Shown here piece after piece: positions 19,019 to 29,200 of a stretch of 64,000 nucleotides of DNA. Made by a program: the position numbers and the translations under genes. Below the pieces are notes generated by a model. That model saw nothing but the letters and a program-made list of their open reading frames with translations. It did no database searches and had not been told where the DNA came from. The stretch's first letter is position 1; every line of letters begins with the position of its first letter. This DNA is from an uncultured Bacteroidales bacterium (GTDB lineage Bacteria > Bacteroidota > Bacteroidia > Bacteroidales > UBA932), in NCBI GenBank assembly GCA_944326365.1, contig CALVDR010000008.1, positions 23,865-87,864 of the forward strand. Direction: 5' to 3'.

Positions 19019-20137
19019 TCAAGATTGTGGAAAATTCCCCCCCCCCGTCGGCAAAATCGAGAGTCCGCCGCCTTTGCTCCCTATATATACTGTGCCCTTA
19101 CGGTCAATGGCGATGGCCCTTACGGGAAATTTCCTTCCGACCTGACGGTCCAATGCCGATATGAATTCAGGCCTGTACTTTTCCTTCAATACGCCCTTCC
19201 CGTCGGTGCCGAGCCACAGAATGTTCTGGGACCCCTTGAATACGGACCACACCGGAATCTCCTCCTCGGTCAGCCTTTCCAAATCCGGTCCCTTGCCGGA
19301 AACGTAGCAGCCTCCTGTGGTGCAGAGGAATATCTCCCCGTCCATATTCCGGATGGAATTCAGCGTGCTCCGGATTCTCAGGCCGGAATCCGCCATCTCA
19401 GGGTCCGGGTCGTAGATGTCCATGCAGTACAGTTTCTCTCCGGACTGGTGCCAGATGCGGTCATATCCGTCGAAATGAAGCCTGCCGTGCAGCGCAGGCA
19501 TGCCTGTCACCGCGATATCGGACGCATGCCCTTTGGAAACGGACATTCTTGCTACGGTATTGTCCTCCGTGAGGACCCAGAGTCTGCCGTAGGCGTCGAA
19601 AAAAAGTACTGCAGTGACGGTCAGCCCCTCGCAGCCTTCCAGCAGTCTGAAATTTCCGGATTCGTAGTCGAAGACACTGATCTGCCCGCCTTTCCGTGCA
19701 GCCGCCACAGTGCCTCCTGCAGAGATGGTGCAGGAAAATATGCCTTCCTCATATATATAAGGTCTGTCATATCCGAGGAAAAACGCGTCGAAACTCCCGT
19801 CTGTCCTGTCCATCCTGTTGATTCCGAAATCAGTAGCGACCCACAGGTATCCTCTGGAATCTTCGGCGATGGAGCGTATCACCTGATGGGATATGGAGTT
19901 CTTTTCCGTAGCCTGGGGATGGTACTGGATGATGGAAGCCCCGTCGTATCTGTTCAGCCCGTTCCACGTCCCGAACCACATGACATCGTCGCTGTCCTGG
20001 AATATCGACGTGACGGAACTGTTGCTCAGTCCGGTGTTGTTGTTTATCTGGATGAATCCGTCAGGTACAGATGCAAGTGACGGAATCGTGCACAGTATGT
20101 ACGCGGCTGCTGATATGATGAAAGTCCTGATGCCCAT
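19019..20137 (-). CDS. hybrid two-component system, N-terminal part (signal peptide and propeller), frameshifted
   Basis: 372 aa from MGIRTFIISAAAY; a TTG start at 20167 falls inside the promoter box and is rejected. After the signal peptide (cut near LAS-VPDG) come propeller repeats of the Reg_prop type (DDVMWFGTWNGLNRYD, GYLWVATDFGINRMD, LWLGTDGKGVL, YIGSKGGGLSILP). The frame ends at a TGA just past ten G residues. Reading nine G instead gives GIFHNLDVGPGKTYNS and runs straight into the C-terminal part. The intact protein would be about 1,370 aa, the usual HTCS size. As read, the gene is off. Confidence 0.85.
   Translation of the reverse strand: MGIRTFIISAAAYILCTIPSLASVPDGFIQINNNTGLSNSSVTSIFQDSDDVMWFGTWNGLNRYDGASIIQYHPQATEKNSISHQVIRSIAEDSRGYLWVATDFGINRMDRTDGSFDAFFLGYDRPYIYEEGIFSCTISAGGTVAAARKGGQISVFDYESGNFRLLEGCEGLTVTAVLFFDAYGRLWVLTEDNTVARMSVSKGHASDIAVTGMPALHGRLHFDGYDRIWHQSGEKLYCMDIYDPDPEMADSGLRIRSTLNSIRNMDGEIFLCTTGGCYVSGKGPDLERLTEEEIPVWSVFKGSQNILWLGTDGKGVLKEKYRPEFISALDRQVGRKFPVRAIAIDRKGTVYIGSKGGGLSILPTGGGNFPQS
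19037..19046. repeat. homopolymeric C10/G10 tract inside the hybrid sensor gene
   Basis: Ten consecutive C on the plus strand (G on the coding strand) lie exactly where the two halves of the hybrid sensor go out of frame. A loss of one G (or gain of two) restores a single frame. Long G tracts change length easily by slipped-strand mispairing, so this is a candidate contingency locus. It is also a classic place for sequencing errors. Confidence 0.9.
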
Positions 20138-20164
20138 CCCGGCTGTTTTCTTGTGGTTAGGAGA

Positions 20165-20172
20165 CAAATATA
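20165..20172 (-). promoter_or_regulatory. -7 promoter box for the hybrid sensor gene
   Basis: Minus-strand TATATTTG matches TAnnTTTG, 28 bp before the ATG at 20137. Its position rules out the upstream TTG start. Confidence 0.55.
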
Positions 20173-20215
20173 GTTAAAAAAATGTTAAATGGAATTCCGG
20201 CGTAGGGTATACATG

Positions 20216-20243
20216 AGTTTCATTTTGGTGTACTATAGTTTCA
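20216..20243 (+). promoter_or_regulatory. candidate HTCS operator: AGTTTCA direct repeat
   Basis: AGTTTCA occurs at 20216-20222 and again at 20237-20243, 21 bp apart (two helical turns), in the 269-bp gap between the divergent sensor gene and the PUL operon. AraC-type domains of hybrid sensors bind spaced direct repeats upstream of the promoters they activate, so this is a reasonable but unproven operator. Confidence 0.35.
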
Positions 20244-20313
20244 ATATTGCCCCGACAGGGGTGCAGTAGACTATTTTGAAATCATAATAGACTGGTTCCG
20301 GAGTGGAATTTCC

Positions 20314-20321
20314 TACTTTCG
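20314..20321 (+). promoter_or_regulatory. candidate -7 box for the GH130-SusCD operon
   Basis: TACTTTCG differs from TAnnTTTG by one base. It lies 86 bp upstream of the GH130 start and about 70 bp downstream of the AGTTTCA repeats, a plausible geometry for an activated promoter. Confidence 0.35.
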
Positions 20322-20406
20322 TATCGCTTGAAAGCGGGAGGCTGGCGTGCATTCCCGTCATCCTGTCCCGGACGATGAACCGCTGACAAAACTAATAACG
20401 AGATAT

Positions 20407-21453
20407 ATGGACATAGCTAAAAGAAATTCACGGAATCCTATTCTGAGGCCCTCTGACCTCGAACCGGGAATAAAAGGCATGGAGATCGCGTGCCTGCTGA
20501 ACCCCGGAGTGTTCAGAATGGACGGCAAGACCTGGCTTCTGCTCAGGGTGGCCGAGAGACCGAAGCAGGTCGATGGAAAAATCAGTTTTCCCGTATATAA
20601 TGACAAAGGTGAGATCGAAGTCCTGCATTTCGACAAGAATGACCCGGATCTGGACGCCTCCGATCCGCGTGTCATCGGCTACAAGGGGCAGAACTATCTT
20701 ACCACCATGTCTTATCTGAGACTCGTATGCAGCGAGGACGGTGTGCATTTCCATGAAGATCCGGCATATCCGCCTATCTTCGGCAAAGGCCCGCAGGAGT
20801 CATTCGGCATAGAAGACTGCAGGGTAGCCACTATGGAAGACGGCTATTTCCTGACTTTTACCGAGGTGTCGCCTGTAGCTGTAGGCGTCGGGCTGATAGA
20901 GACACGTGATTTCAGGACTTATGAACGTCACGGGATGATCTTCCCGCCTCATAACAAGGACTGCGCCCTCTGGGAGCAGAAGGTGGGTGACAAATATTTC
21001 GCATTCCACAGACCGAGCAGCCCGGAACTCGGCGGAAACTATATCTGGATAGCCGAAAGTCCTGACAGAATACACTGGGGCAAGCATGTCTGCATAGCCA
21101 CCACGCGTCCGGGCAAATGGGATTCTGTCCGTGTCGGCGCCGGTGCCGCTCCTGTCAGGACAGAGAAAGGCTGGCTGGAGATTTATCACGGGGCGAACGA
21201 ACAGAACAGGTATTGTCTCGGAGCTCTCCTTCTGGACCTGAACGATCCGACCAAGGTCATTGCGCGGAGCGAAGAACCGATCATGGAACCGGTAGCCCCT
21301 TATGAACAGACCGGATTTTTCGGAAACGTGGTCTTCACGAACGGACAGATCGTCGAAGGTGACACCATCCATATTTATTATGGTGCCAGCGATGAAGTCA
21401 TCTGTGCCGCGGACTTCTCCATCAGTGAAATATTGTCCTCAATCCTGAAGTGA
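20407..21453 (+). CDS. GH130 family beta-mannoside phosphorylase/hydrolase
   Basis: 348 aa from MDIAKRNSRNP. No signal peptide, so cytoplasmic. GH130 enzymes act on beta-linked mannosides (mannosylglucose, beta-1,4- or beta-1,2-mannooligosaccharides), mostly by phosphorolysis to mannose 1-phosphate. Five-bladed propeller motifs: RNPILRP, NPGVFRMDGKTWLLLR, GIEDCRV with the catalytic Asp137, FHRPSSPELGG, and the GAGAAPVRTEKGWLEIYHG stretch that includes phosphate-site residues. The subfamily cannot be fixed by eye. First gene of the PUL operon; it overlaps the MFS gene by 4 bp, which implies that the transporter delivers its substrate. Confidence 0.9.
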   Translation: MDIAKRNSRNPILRPSDLEPGIKGMEIACLLNPGVFRMDGKTWLLLRVAERPKQVDGKISFPVYNDKGEIEVLHFDKNDPDLDASDPRVIGYKGQNYLTTMSYLRLVCSEDGVHFHEDPAYPPIFGKGPQESFGIEDCRVATMEDGYFLTFTEVSPVAVGVGLIETRDFRTYERHGMIFPPHNKDCALWEQKVGDKYFAFHRPSSPELGGNYIWIAESPDRIHWGKHVCIATTRPGKWDSVRVGAGAAPVRTEKGWLEIYHGANEQNRYCLGALLLDLNDPTKVIARSEEPIMEPVAPYEQTGFFGNVVFTNGQIVEGDTIHIYYGASDEVICAADFSISEILSSILK

Positions 21454-22709
21454 TGAAAAAGTTCCTGAACGAATTCCAGGTCTTCATGCAGTATCCCCGC
21501 GACATGAGGAAACTGCTGATCACGAACATGCTCTACGCATGGGTGTTGCCTATAGTGGAGATTTTCGTGGGCGCATACATCATGCGCAGCTGCGGGAAGC
21601 CATCGTATGTGGCCATGTTCCAGCTGGCCATGTATGCAGGCATAGTCTTCACTTCGGTGATCAACGGCTGGCTTCTGAAGAAATTCAACGTGGCCTGGCT
21701 GTACTGCGTGGGAATCCTTTTCTCATCCGTCTCCATGGTGGGCATGATGATGCTGGACGAGATCGGCATATCACAGCTCATCCCTATCGGATTCGTGATG
21801 GGGGCCGCTTCCGGTTTCTTCTGGACGAACAGGTATCTCATCACCCTGAATTCCACCGATGACAGCAACAGGAACTATTTCTTCGGACTTGAGAGCCTCG
21901 GTTTCACCGTCGGCAATATCTGTGTGCCTCTGATAGTGGGTGCGGTGATCGCAAATCTTTCCGGCAAGGAATGGCTGGGCATCACTTTCGATGTCACCGC
22001 CACATACAGGCTCGTGACAGTAGTGGCTACGGTCATCTCCCTGATAGCCTGTGCCAATATCCTGAGCGGGCACTATGTGAATCCTGAGAAATCCAAGTTC
22101 CTGTACGGGCGTTTCGACAGGCTGTGGAACAAGATGCTCTGCCTTTCGGCCCTGAAAGGCATGGTGCAGGGTTTCCTGGTGACAGCCCCTGCCATCCTCG
22201 TGATGAAACTCATCGGCGACGAGGGTACTCTCGGCGTGATACAGAGCGTGAGCGGCGGTCTGACGGCCATTCTGGTATATATTCTGGGCCGGGTCACCAA
22301 GCCTAAGCACAGAATCATAGTCTTTTCATTCGGCCTGAGCGTTTTCTTCCTCGGGACACTGGTGAACTGCTTCTGGTTCTCGGCTACCGGAGCACTGGTG
22401 TTCATACTCTGCAAGGTGATGTTCCAGCCTCTGCATGACCTGGCATATTTCCCTATCATGATGAGGACCATAGACGTCGTTTCGAAGAAGGAAGGCAGGA
22501 ACGAATATACCTACATCCTCAGTCATGAGATAGGACTGTTCATCGGCAGGGCTTTCGGACTGCTTCTTTTCCTGACGCTGGCTTTCGGGATTTCGGAGGT
22601 CTTCGCGCTTAAGTTCGCCCTCCCTATCGTAGGCGGCCTGCAGATGCTTTCCATACCTCTGGCAAGGAATATTATAAAGGACTGTACAGAAACGGATAGA
22701 GCTTTCTAA
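21450..22709 (+). CDS. MFS oligosaccharide transporter (PUL-associated)
   Basis: 419 aa with about 12 membrane segments; MFS fold, distantly YQGE-like. It overlaps the GH130 gene (ATGA) and ends 2 bp before the next gene. In PULs such inner-membrane transporters carry oligosaccharides from the periplasm to a cytoplasmic phosphorylase. Visible features are the N-terminal YPRDMRKLLITNMLYAW start of TM1 and the loop GRFDRLWNKM between the two halves. The substrate, probably a beta-mannoside, is inferred only from the neighbouring GH130. Confidence 0.8.
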   Translation: MMKKFLNEFQVFMQYPRDMRKLLITNMLYAWVLPIVEIFVGAYIMRSCGKPSYVAMFQLAMYAGIVFTSVINGWLLKKFNVAWLYCVGILFSSVSMVGMMMLDEIGISQLIPIGFVMGAASGFFWTNRYLITLNSTDDSNRNYFFGLESLGFTVGNICVPLIVGAVIANLSGKEWLGITFDVTATYRLVTVVATVISLIACANILSGHYVNPEKSKFLYGRFDRLWNKMLCLSALKGMVQGFLVTAPAILVMKLIGDEGTLGVIQSVSGGLTAILVYILGRVTKPKHRIIVFSFGLSVFFLGTLVNCFWFSATGALVFILCKVMFQPLHDLAYFPIMMRTIDVVSKKEGRNEYTYILSHEIGLFIGRAFGLLLFLTLAFGISEVFALKFALPIVGGLQMLSIPLARNIIKDCTETDRAF

Positions 22710-22711
22710 AG

Positions 22712-24451
22712 ATGAAGATGAAAAACGGATTCAACATGACTTCCCTGGCGATTGCGCTGTGTGCGCTCTGCGCTTGTAACCCTGAAGATGTACCCCGGTA
22801 CGGGGATGTGGAGATGGGAAACGGCGTGGAACAGACTGAAATAGAACGTATAGCGAAGATGCCGAATATTCCTGCCCCGTACAAGATGCTGGACTGGCGG
22901 CAGAAGGCTCTCGAGTTCGACTCGTATGTCTTCAACGGGACTCCGGGCCCGGACGGCGAGCCTCTGATATGGTACTACACGTGCTACAACAATATCGTCC
23001 AGGAGACATTCGGCATATATACGGCTCTCTGTGACGGCCGTCAGGGACCCGGCGTAAACCAGAACGGACATGAAGCCGTCACATCACTGCCGGCACTGAT
23101 AGGGGCGAGCCTCCTCGGTGTGGACAAGACCACACAGAACGGACACAATTACGTGAAGATGGTCCAGAACTACTTCAACAAGGACAACGGCTGGAACATC
23201 ATGATGAACAATGTCAGCGCAGGAGGCGGAGACTGGTGGTACATCGTCTTCCCGAATGTACTCTACTATGCCCTCTGTGACCTCTATCCGGATGTGGACG
23301 GGGCTGAGGATATCCAGCGGAGCATCGCCGAGCAGTTCGCGAAGGCTGACGAGGTGCTGAACGGGAACTACGACTATTCCTATTTCGACTATTCGAAAAT
23401 GGAAGGTGTCAGGAACAATATCCCGTACCAGCAGGATGCTGCAGGCGGACATGCATGGGTGCTTTATGCAGCATACAGGAAATTCGGCGACCAGAGGTAT
23501 CTGGACAGGGCGAAGTCAGCCATGGACGTACTGGCACATCAGCCCGAGAGCCGTTTCTACGAGATTCTCCTTCCTATGGGAATCCTCACTGCCGCAAGGA
23601 TGAATGCCGAGCAGGGTACGAATTACAATATCAGGCGTCTCATCGACTGGACATTCGACGGCTGCAAGTCGAATTCAGGCAGATACGGCTGGGGCGTCAT
23701 AGCTGAAAGATGGGGAAACTATGATGTGTACGGCCTTCAGGGCAGCACCACAGACGGAGGCGGTTATGCCTTCTTCATGAATACGGTGAAGCTGACCTGG
23801 CCTATGGTCCCTGTGGTGAAGTATGAACCGCAGTTCGCCGATGCCATCGGAAAGTGGATGCTGAACGCAGCCAATGCCTGCCGTCTTTTCTATCCGACCG
23901 AAATCGACGACGCACACCAGTGGCTTCCGGAAATGAAAAACATCACGAACGGGAACATCGCCTACGAAGGCCTGCGGAAATATGACAAATACGGGAAACC
24001 GGAGCTCGAAGGTGTCTCTCCTGTCGCCCTCGGTGACGGGCCTCAGTGGACTTCGGCCAATGGCGACGAAACCATGTTCAGCCTCTATAGCACCGCTCCT
24101 GTAGGTATCCTCGGCGCTCTGGTGGAGAAAACCGATGTGGAAGGAATCATCAGGATAGACTGCAATGCCACGGACTTCTATGCCGACAGGCCTTATCCGG
24201 TCTATATGTATTACAATCCTTACGGGGACGACCGTGAAGTGACCTACGAGACTTCCGCTTCTGCGACTGCTGATCTTTTCGACATTGTGTCGAAGACATA
24301 TATTGCCCGAGGGATATACAAGTCCATGAAGATCACGGTGCCGGCAGGGCACAGTATCGTCGTGGTGGAATTGCCGGAAGGCACCAGGCTGGGACAGGAC
24401 GGTACGAAAATAGTAAACGTGGCCGACGGCTCGGTCGTCAGCTATAAATGA
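22712..24451 (+). CDS. lipoprotein of unrecognised family, putative (alpha/alpha)-barrel glycan-active enzyme, copy 1
   Basis: 579 aa. Lipoprotein signal with lipobox Cys in LCALCACNP. The long central part has repeated helix pairs (DAAGGHAWVLYAAYRKFGD, VIAERWGNYDVYGLQG, IGKWMLNAANACRLFYP), consistent with an (alpha/alpha)6 toroid. The last 110 residues look like a small beta-sandwich (YPVYMYYNPYGD, VPAGHSIVVVELPEGT) as found at the C-end of many glycosidases and lyases. Acidic and aromatic clusters (QETFGIYTALCDGRQGP, FFYPTE-type, HQWLPEMKN) are candidate active-site residues. I do not recognise a CAZy family. Its position between the MFS and SusC genes suggests it acts on the PUL glycan at the surface or in the periplasm. 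Confidence 0.8.
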   Translation: MKMKNGFNMTSLAIALCALCACNPEDVPRYGDVEMGNGVEQTEIERIAKMPNIPAPYKMLDWRQKALEFDSYVFNGTPGPDGEPLIWYYTCYNNIVQETFGIYTALCDGRQGPGVNQNGHEAVTSLPALIGASLLGVDKTTQNGHNYVKMVQNYFNKDNGWNIMMNNVSAGGGDWWYIVFPNVLYYALCDLYPDVDGAEDIQRSIAEQFAKADEVLNGNYDYSYFDYSKMEGVRNNIPYQQDAAGGHAWVLYAAYRKFGDQRYLDRAKSAMDVLAHQPESRFYEILLPMGILTAARMNAEQGTNYNIRRLIDWTFDGCKSNSGRYGWGVIAERWGNYDVYGLQGSTTDGGGYAFFMNTVKLTWPMVPVVKYEPQFADAIGKWMLNAANACRLFYPTEIDDAHQWLPEMKNITNGNIAYEGLRKYDKYGKPELEGVSPVALGDGPQWTSANGDETMFSLYSTAPVGILGALVEKTDVEGIIRIDCNATDFYADRPYPVYMYYNPYGDDREVTYETSASATADLFDIVSKTYIARGIYKSMKITVPAGHSIVVVELPEGTRLGQDGTKIVNVADGSVVSYK

Positions 24452-24510
24452 CGGGATTTTGCCGGACTGGCCTTAAACGTACATGAACCGATATTAAACG
24501 GAATTATATT

Positions 24511-26247
24511 ATGAAAACCACAGTATTGATAGCAGCAGCGGTGACGGTCGCATTGGCCGCAGGCTGTACAGGAAATGAATACGGGAAGCCGGTGAAACAG
24601 ACGGATATCGCGCGGATCGAGCTTATGCCGCAGATTCCTTCCCCGTACAAGATGCTGGACTGGAGACAGAAGGCACTGGATTTCGATGCATATGTCTTCA
24701 ATGAGGACACCCGCGTCGAAGGGAATCCCATGATATGGTATGATGACAGCAGACGGAACATCGACCAGGAGACTTTCGGACTCTACACGGCAGTGAACGA
24801 TTCGCGCCAGGGCCCGAAACACAACGGGGGTGAATTCCACGAGAGCCTGAACTCTCTGGCAGCCCTCATCGGAGGTACGCTGGTGGGCATCGACAAGACG
24901 GACCAGAACGGACGGAACTATGTGAAGATGGTGCAGAATTACTTCAACAGCGACAACGGCTGGAATATCGTCATGAACAACACTTGTCCTGACGTGGCCC
25001 TGCTCGGAGGCGGCTACGGACGTGACTGGTGGTACGATGTCTTCCCGAACGTGCTTTACTATGCTCTCTGCGACCTCTATCCGGACGTGGACGGGGCCGA
25101 GGAGATACAGAGGACTGTGGCGGAGCAGTTCGCGAAGGCTGACGAAGTGCTTGCCGGGAACTACGACTATTCATATTTCGACTATTCGAAGATGCAGGGC
25201 ATGGTGAACAATATCCCTCTCCAGCAGGACGCTGCCGGCGGACATGCCTGGGTCCTGTATGCCGCATATCAGAAATTCGGCGACCCGAAATATCTTGACC
25301 ATGCGAAATCTGCACTGGAGGCGCTTCTGAGTCAGGATGAGAGCCGTTTCTACGAGATACTTCTGCCTATGAGCGCCATCGTGGCGGCACGTATGAACGC
25401 GGAGCAGGGGACTGACTATGACGTGAAGAAGATCATCGACTGGACTTTCGAAGGCTGTCAGAACCCGGACGGACGCTACGGCTGGGGCGTGATAGCCGAA
25501 AGGTGGGGCGACTATGATGTCTACGGACTGCAGGGCAGCATCCTCGACGGCGGCGGATTCGCTTTCTTCATGAATTCCGTGAAACTGACCTGGCCTCTGG
25601 TCCCTATGGTGAAATACGAGCCTCAGTACGCCCGTGCGATAGGCAAATGGATGCTGAACCTGGCCAATGCCTGCCGTTTCTTCTATCCTACGGAGATGGA
25701 TGACGAACATCAGTGGCTGCCGGAAATGAAGAACCTGACTGACGGCAATATCGCCTACGAAGGCCTGAGGAAGCAGGATGACTACGGAAAGAAAGAACTC
25801 GCGGGAGTGTCGCCTGTGGCCCTCGGAGACGGTCCCAAGTGGACTTCGTCGAATCCTCCGGAGTCCATGTTCAGTGTCTACAGCACTTCTCCTGTCGGCA
25901 TTCTCGGTGCGATGGTGAAGACTACTGATGTGGAGGCCATCCTGAGCCTGGACTGCAACGTCACGGACTTCTATGCCGCCCGCCCATATCCGGTGCACAT
26001 GTACTACAACCCTTATGACGAGGCGAAAACCGTCACTTACGAGGTGTCGGGTGAAGGTCCTGTGGATCTTTTCGACATCATCTCGAAAAAATATATGGCC
26101 AGGAATGTGGCAGGTTCTGCAAGGATAGAACTCCCCGCAGACTGTGCGGCTGTCATCACCGAGCTTCCTGCCGGAACGCAGATCGTCGCCTCAGCCGGAA
26201 GGCTTGTGGACAAATCAGACAACAACAAAATAATCAGCTATAGATAA
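24511..26247 (+). CDS. lipoprotein of unrecognised family, copy 2 (tandem paralogue)
   Basis: 578 aa. Lipobox LAAGC-T after MKTTVLIAAAVTVA. It is collinear over its whole length with the product of 22712-24451: SPYKMLDWRQKAL, VDGAEEIQRTVAEQFAKADE, QQDAAGGHAWVLYAAYQKF, RYGWGVIAERWGDYDVYGLQ, DEHQWLPEMKN. Copy 2 carries a short insertion before the RDWWYDVFPN motif (PDVALLGGGYG, where copy 1 has SAGGG). The shared residues, especially the DWRQKAL, DGRQGP-like, HAWVLYAAY and HQWLPEM blocks, probably mark the active site. It starts 59 bp after copy 1 and 2 bp before SusC. Different linkage or chain-length preferences of the two are possible but not visible. Confidence 0.8.
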   Translation: MKTTVLIAAAVTVALAAGCTGNEYGKPVKQTDIARIELMPQIPSPYKMLDWRQKALDFDAYVFNEDTRVEGNPMIWYDDSRRNIDQETFGLYTAVNDSRQGPKHNGGEFHESLNSLAALIGGTLVGIDKTDQNGRNYVKMVQNYFNSDNGWNIVMNNTCPDVALLGGGYGRDWWYDVFPNVLYYALCDLYPDVDGAEEIQRTVAEQFAKADEVLAGNYDYSYFDYSKMQGMVNNIPLQQDAAGGHAWVLYAAYQKFGDPKYLDHAKSALEALLSQDESRFYEILLPMSAIVAARMNAEQGTDYDVKKIIDWTFEGCQNPDGRYGWGVIAERWGDYDVYGLQGSILDGGGFAFFMNSVKLTWPLVPMVKYEPQYARAIGKWMLNLANACRFFYPTEMDDEHQWLPEMKNLTDGNIAYEGLRKQDDYGKKELAGVSPVALGDGPKWTSSNPPESMFSVYSTSPVGILGAMVKTTDVEAILSLDCNVTDFYAARPYPVHMYYNPYDEAKTVTYEVSGEGPVDLFDIISKKYMARNVAGSARIELPADCAAVITELPAGTQIVASAGRLVDKSDNNKIISYR

Positions 26248-26248
26248 T

Positions 26249-29200
26249 ATGAAGCCAAATTCACTTAAAGCCCTATTCTTGGTGACAGCTATGCTGCTGG
26301 GCATCACGGCTTTTGCCCAGACCAAGGTGACTGTGTCCGGGACCATCACCGATGCCGATACGGGGGAGCCCCTCATCGGAGTCAGCATCCTGGAAAACGG
26401 AAGCATTTCGAACGGTGCCATCACCGACCTGGACGGCAAATATGCCATCACGGTGGATGAGAATGCCGTACTGGACATTTCCTACATCGGGTATGAGACT
26501 GTAAACGAAAATGTCGCTGGCCGTTCGCTGATCAATGTAGGCCTCCATGTGCAGGCTGAATATATGGAAGAAGTGGTAGTGGTCGGTTATGCCACGATGA
26601 AGAAGCGCGATGTGACCGGTGCCATTTCGAAAGTGTCGAACAAGGATCTGAACGCATTGCCTGTCGCTACGGGCGAACAGGCACTCCAGGGCCGTGTGGC
26701 AGGTATGCAGGTGTCTTCCGCTACCGGTGCCCCGGGGTCCGATGTCTCTGTCAGAATCCGTGGTGTCGGGTCCATCTATTCCGACAACTCTCCTCTGTAT
26801 ATCATCGACGGTATTCCGTCTTCAGACGGCATGAACAATATTTCTCCGAACGACATCGAGAGCATCAGCGTCCTGAAGGATGCGTCTTCTGCCGCCATCT
26901 ACGGATCCCGTGCGACGAACGGCGTCATCCTGATCACGACCAAGCAGGGCAAGTCAGGCGACGCACGCATCACCTACAACGGAACAGTGAACCTCCAGAT
27001 GGCAGCGAACCTCGTGGATATGGTGAATACTGCGGAATATGTGGAGATTTACAACGAGGCTACGATGAACGACAATGCGACTTCCACAGTCCAGCGTCAG
27101 CTTATCACCGATGACATTCTGGCGAATCTCGACGATGTGGACTATGTCAGCGAGATTTTCCGCCCGGCTCTGATGCACACCCACGAACTGTCTGTCAGCG
27201 GCGGTTCCGACAAGGTCCGCTATCTGGTATCAGGTTCGTACTTCGACCAGGACGGTACCATCCTGAACAGCGGCTATGACAGGGGGACACTCCGTGCCAA
27301 TGTTTCCGCTGACGCGAAGAAATGGCTGAAAGTCGGCATGAACGTGAACGGAAGTATCTCGAACACCAAGTCGGTATCCAGCTCGGGAGACGGCTACGGG
27401 AACAGCTACGGCGGCAGCGTGGTCCGCTACGCCATGTTCAGGAACCCTGCCATTCCTGTAAAGGACGCAAACGGAAACTATGTGGACAGGCCGAGCCGCT
27501 ATTTCGGAAATTCTGTTTATGATACATTCTTCGGAGACGGATACAACCCTGTGGCCCTCGCCGAATACACGGATATGAACAAGAGGACCAAAACCCTCTT
27601 CGCCAAAGCCAATGCCAATATCATCCTCCCGTGGGGCCTGAATCTTAACACGAATTTCGGTGTGGACTATATCAACGAGGAAAACAAGACCTACAACCGC
27701 TCATGGGGAGACGATAACAGGATCAACAACCCGAACAGTCTCAGCATCGTGGGTACGGAGAATCTGAACTGGACTTTGAATACCACCCTGAACTGGAACA
27801 AGAGCTTCAATGACCACAACATCTCCGCCCTCCTCGGTTTCGAGGCCATAAAGGAACACGGACGGACAGTCAGCAATTCCGACCAGGACTTTCCGCTTTG
27901 GGACAAGGATCTGATCTATATCGGGAACGGTCTCGGCGAAAAGGTCTCTGACGAGAGCGAGTGGGTGAATACCCTCGCATCCTTCTACCTGCAGGCGAAC
28001 TACAACTGGAAAAACCGCTACTTCCTCAGCGGGACTCTCCGTGAGGACGGTACTTCGAGGTTCGTAGGGAAGAACAGATGGGGTACATTCTACGCCGTCT
28101 CTGCCGGCTGGACCATATCGAACGAACCGTTCATGGAAGACCAGAATGTGTTCAGCAACCTCAAGCTCCGTGTCGGCTACGGTGCCATAGGTAACCAGAA
28201 CGTAGGTACCTACGCCTATTCCGACCACTATGCCCCGAACTACAACTATCCGTTCGGCGGCGTGTCATTCGACGGTTATGCCCAGAACCAGCTCGGGAAC
28301 GACAAGCTGAAATGGGAGACCAGCAAGCAGTTCAATGCCGGTGTGGACATGGAGTTCCTCGACGGTGCCCTCGGACTGACAGTCGACTTCTACAACAAGA
28401 TCACCGATGACATGCTGATGCAGGCTTCGTATCCGCCTTCAGTGGGAAATGCATCGACTCCGTGGATCAACAGCGGAAAGGTCCTGAACCGCGGTGTGGA
28501 TATTGAGCTCTTCTATCACTGGCTCTTCAAGGACGGAAGCTTCGACATCTCCCTGAACGGAGGCTGGCTGCACAATGAAGTCCTCGAAATAGATGCTCCT
28601 ATCACCGGAGGGCGTGTGGACAACGGCATCTACGCTACGAGGACAGAAGTAGGCTATCCTATCGGCTCGTTCTTCATGTATGAGATGGCAGGGATTTTCC
28701 AGAATGAATTAGATATCATGACTTCCGCATACCAGGGAGACGGGATCGAACCCGGAGACGTGAAATATGTGGATGTGGTGGAAGACGGTGTCATAGATTC
28801 GAACGACAGGAAACATGTCGGCAGCGCCATCCCTGTATTCACCCTCGGTCTGAACCTCGCATTCCAGTGGAAGAACCTCGATGCTTCGGCTTTCTTCCAG
28901 GGCGCTTTCGGACAGAAGATATACAACCAGATACTTACCGACAGCGAGGGTTTCTACAGAGGCTTCCCTGTCACCAAGAGGTATTATGAGAACAGATGGA
29001 CACCGGAGAATCCGAGCGATACCTATCCTCGTGCCAGCTGGAGTGCCAAATCGAACAATGCCCGCGTGTCTACCAGATTCCTTGAGGACGGTTCATATCT
29101 CCGTCTGAAGAATCTCCAGATCGGCTACACCATCCCTTCGTCGAAGATGAATGATGTCTGCTCTCTCAGGCTCTATCTCGCAGGCACGAACCTCTTCACC

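Noticed and set aside
20138..20167. TTG start for the hybrid sensor
   Set aside because: The TTG is part of the -7 promoter box; the ATG at 20137 starts the signal peptide.
24473..24487. TTAAACGTACATGAA between the two tandem lipoprotein genes
   Set aside because: It resembles the fimbrial switch sites, but no inverted partner or promoter is nearby; chance is likely.
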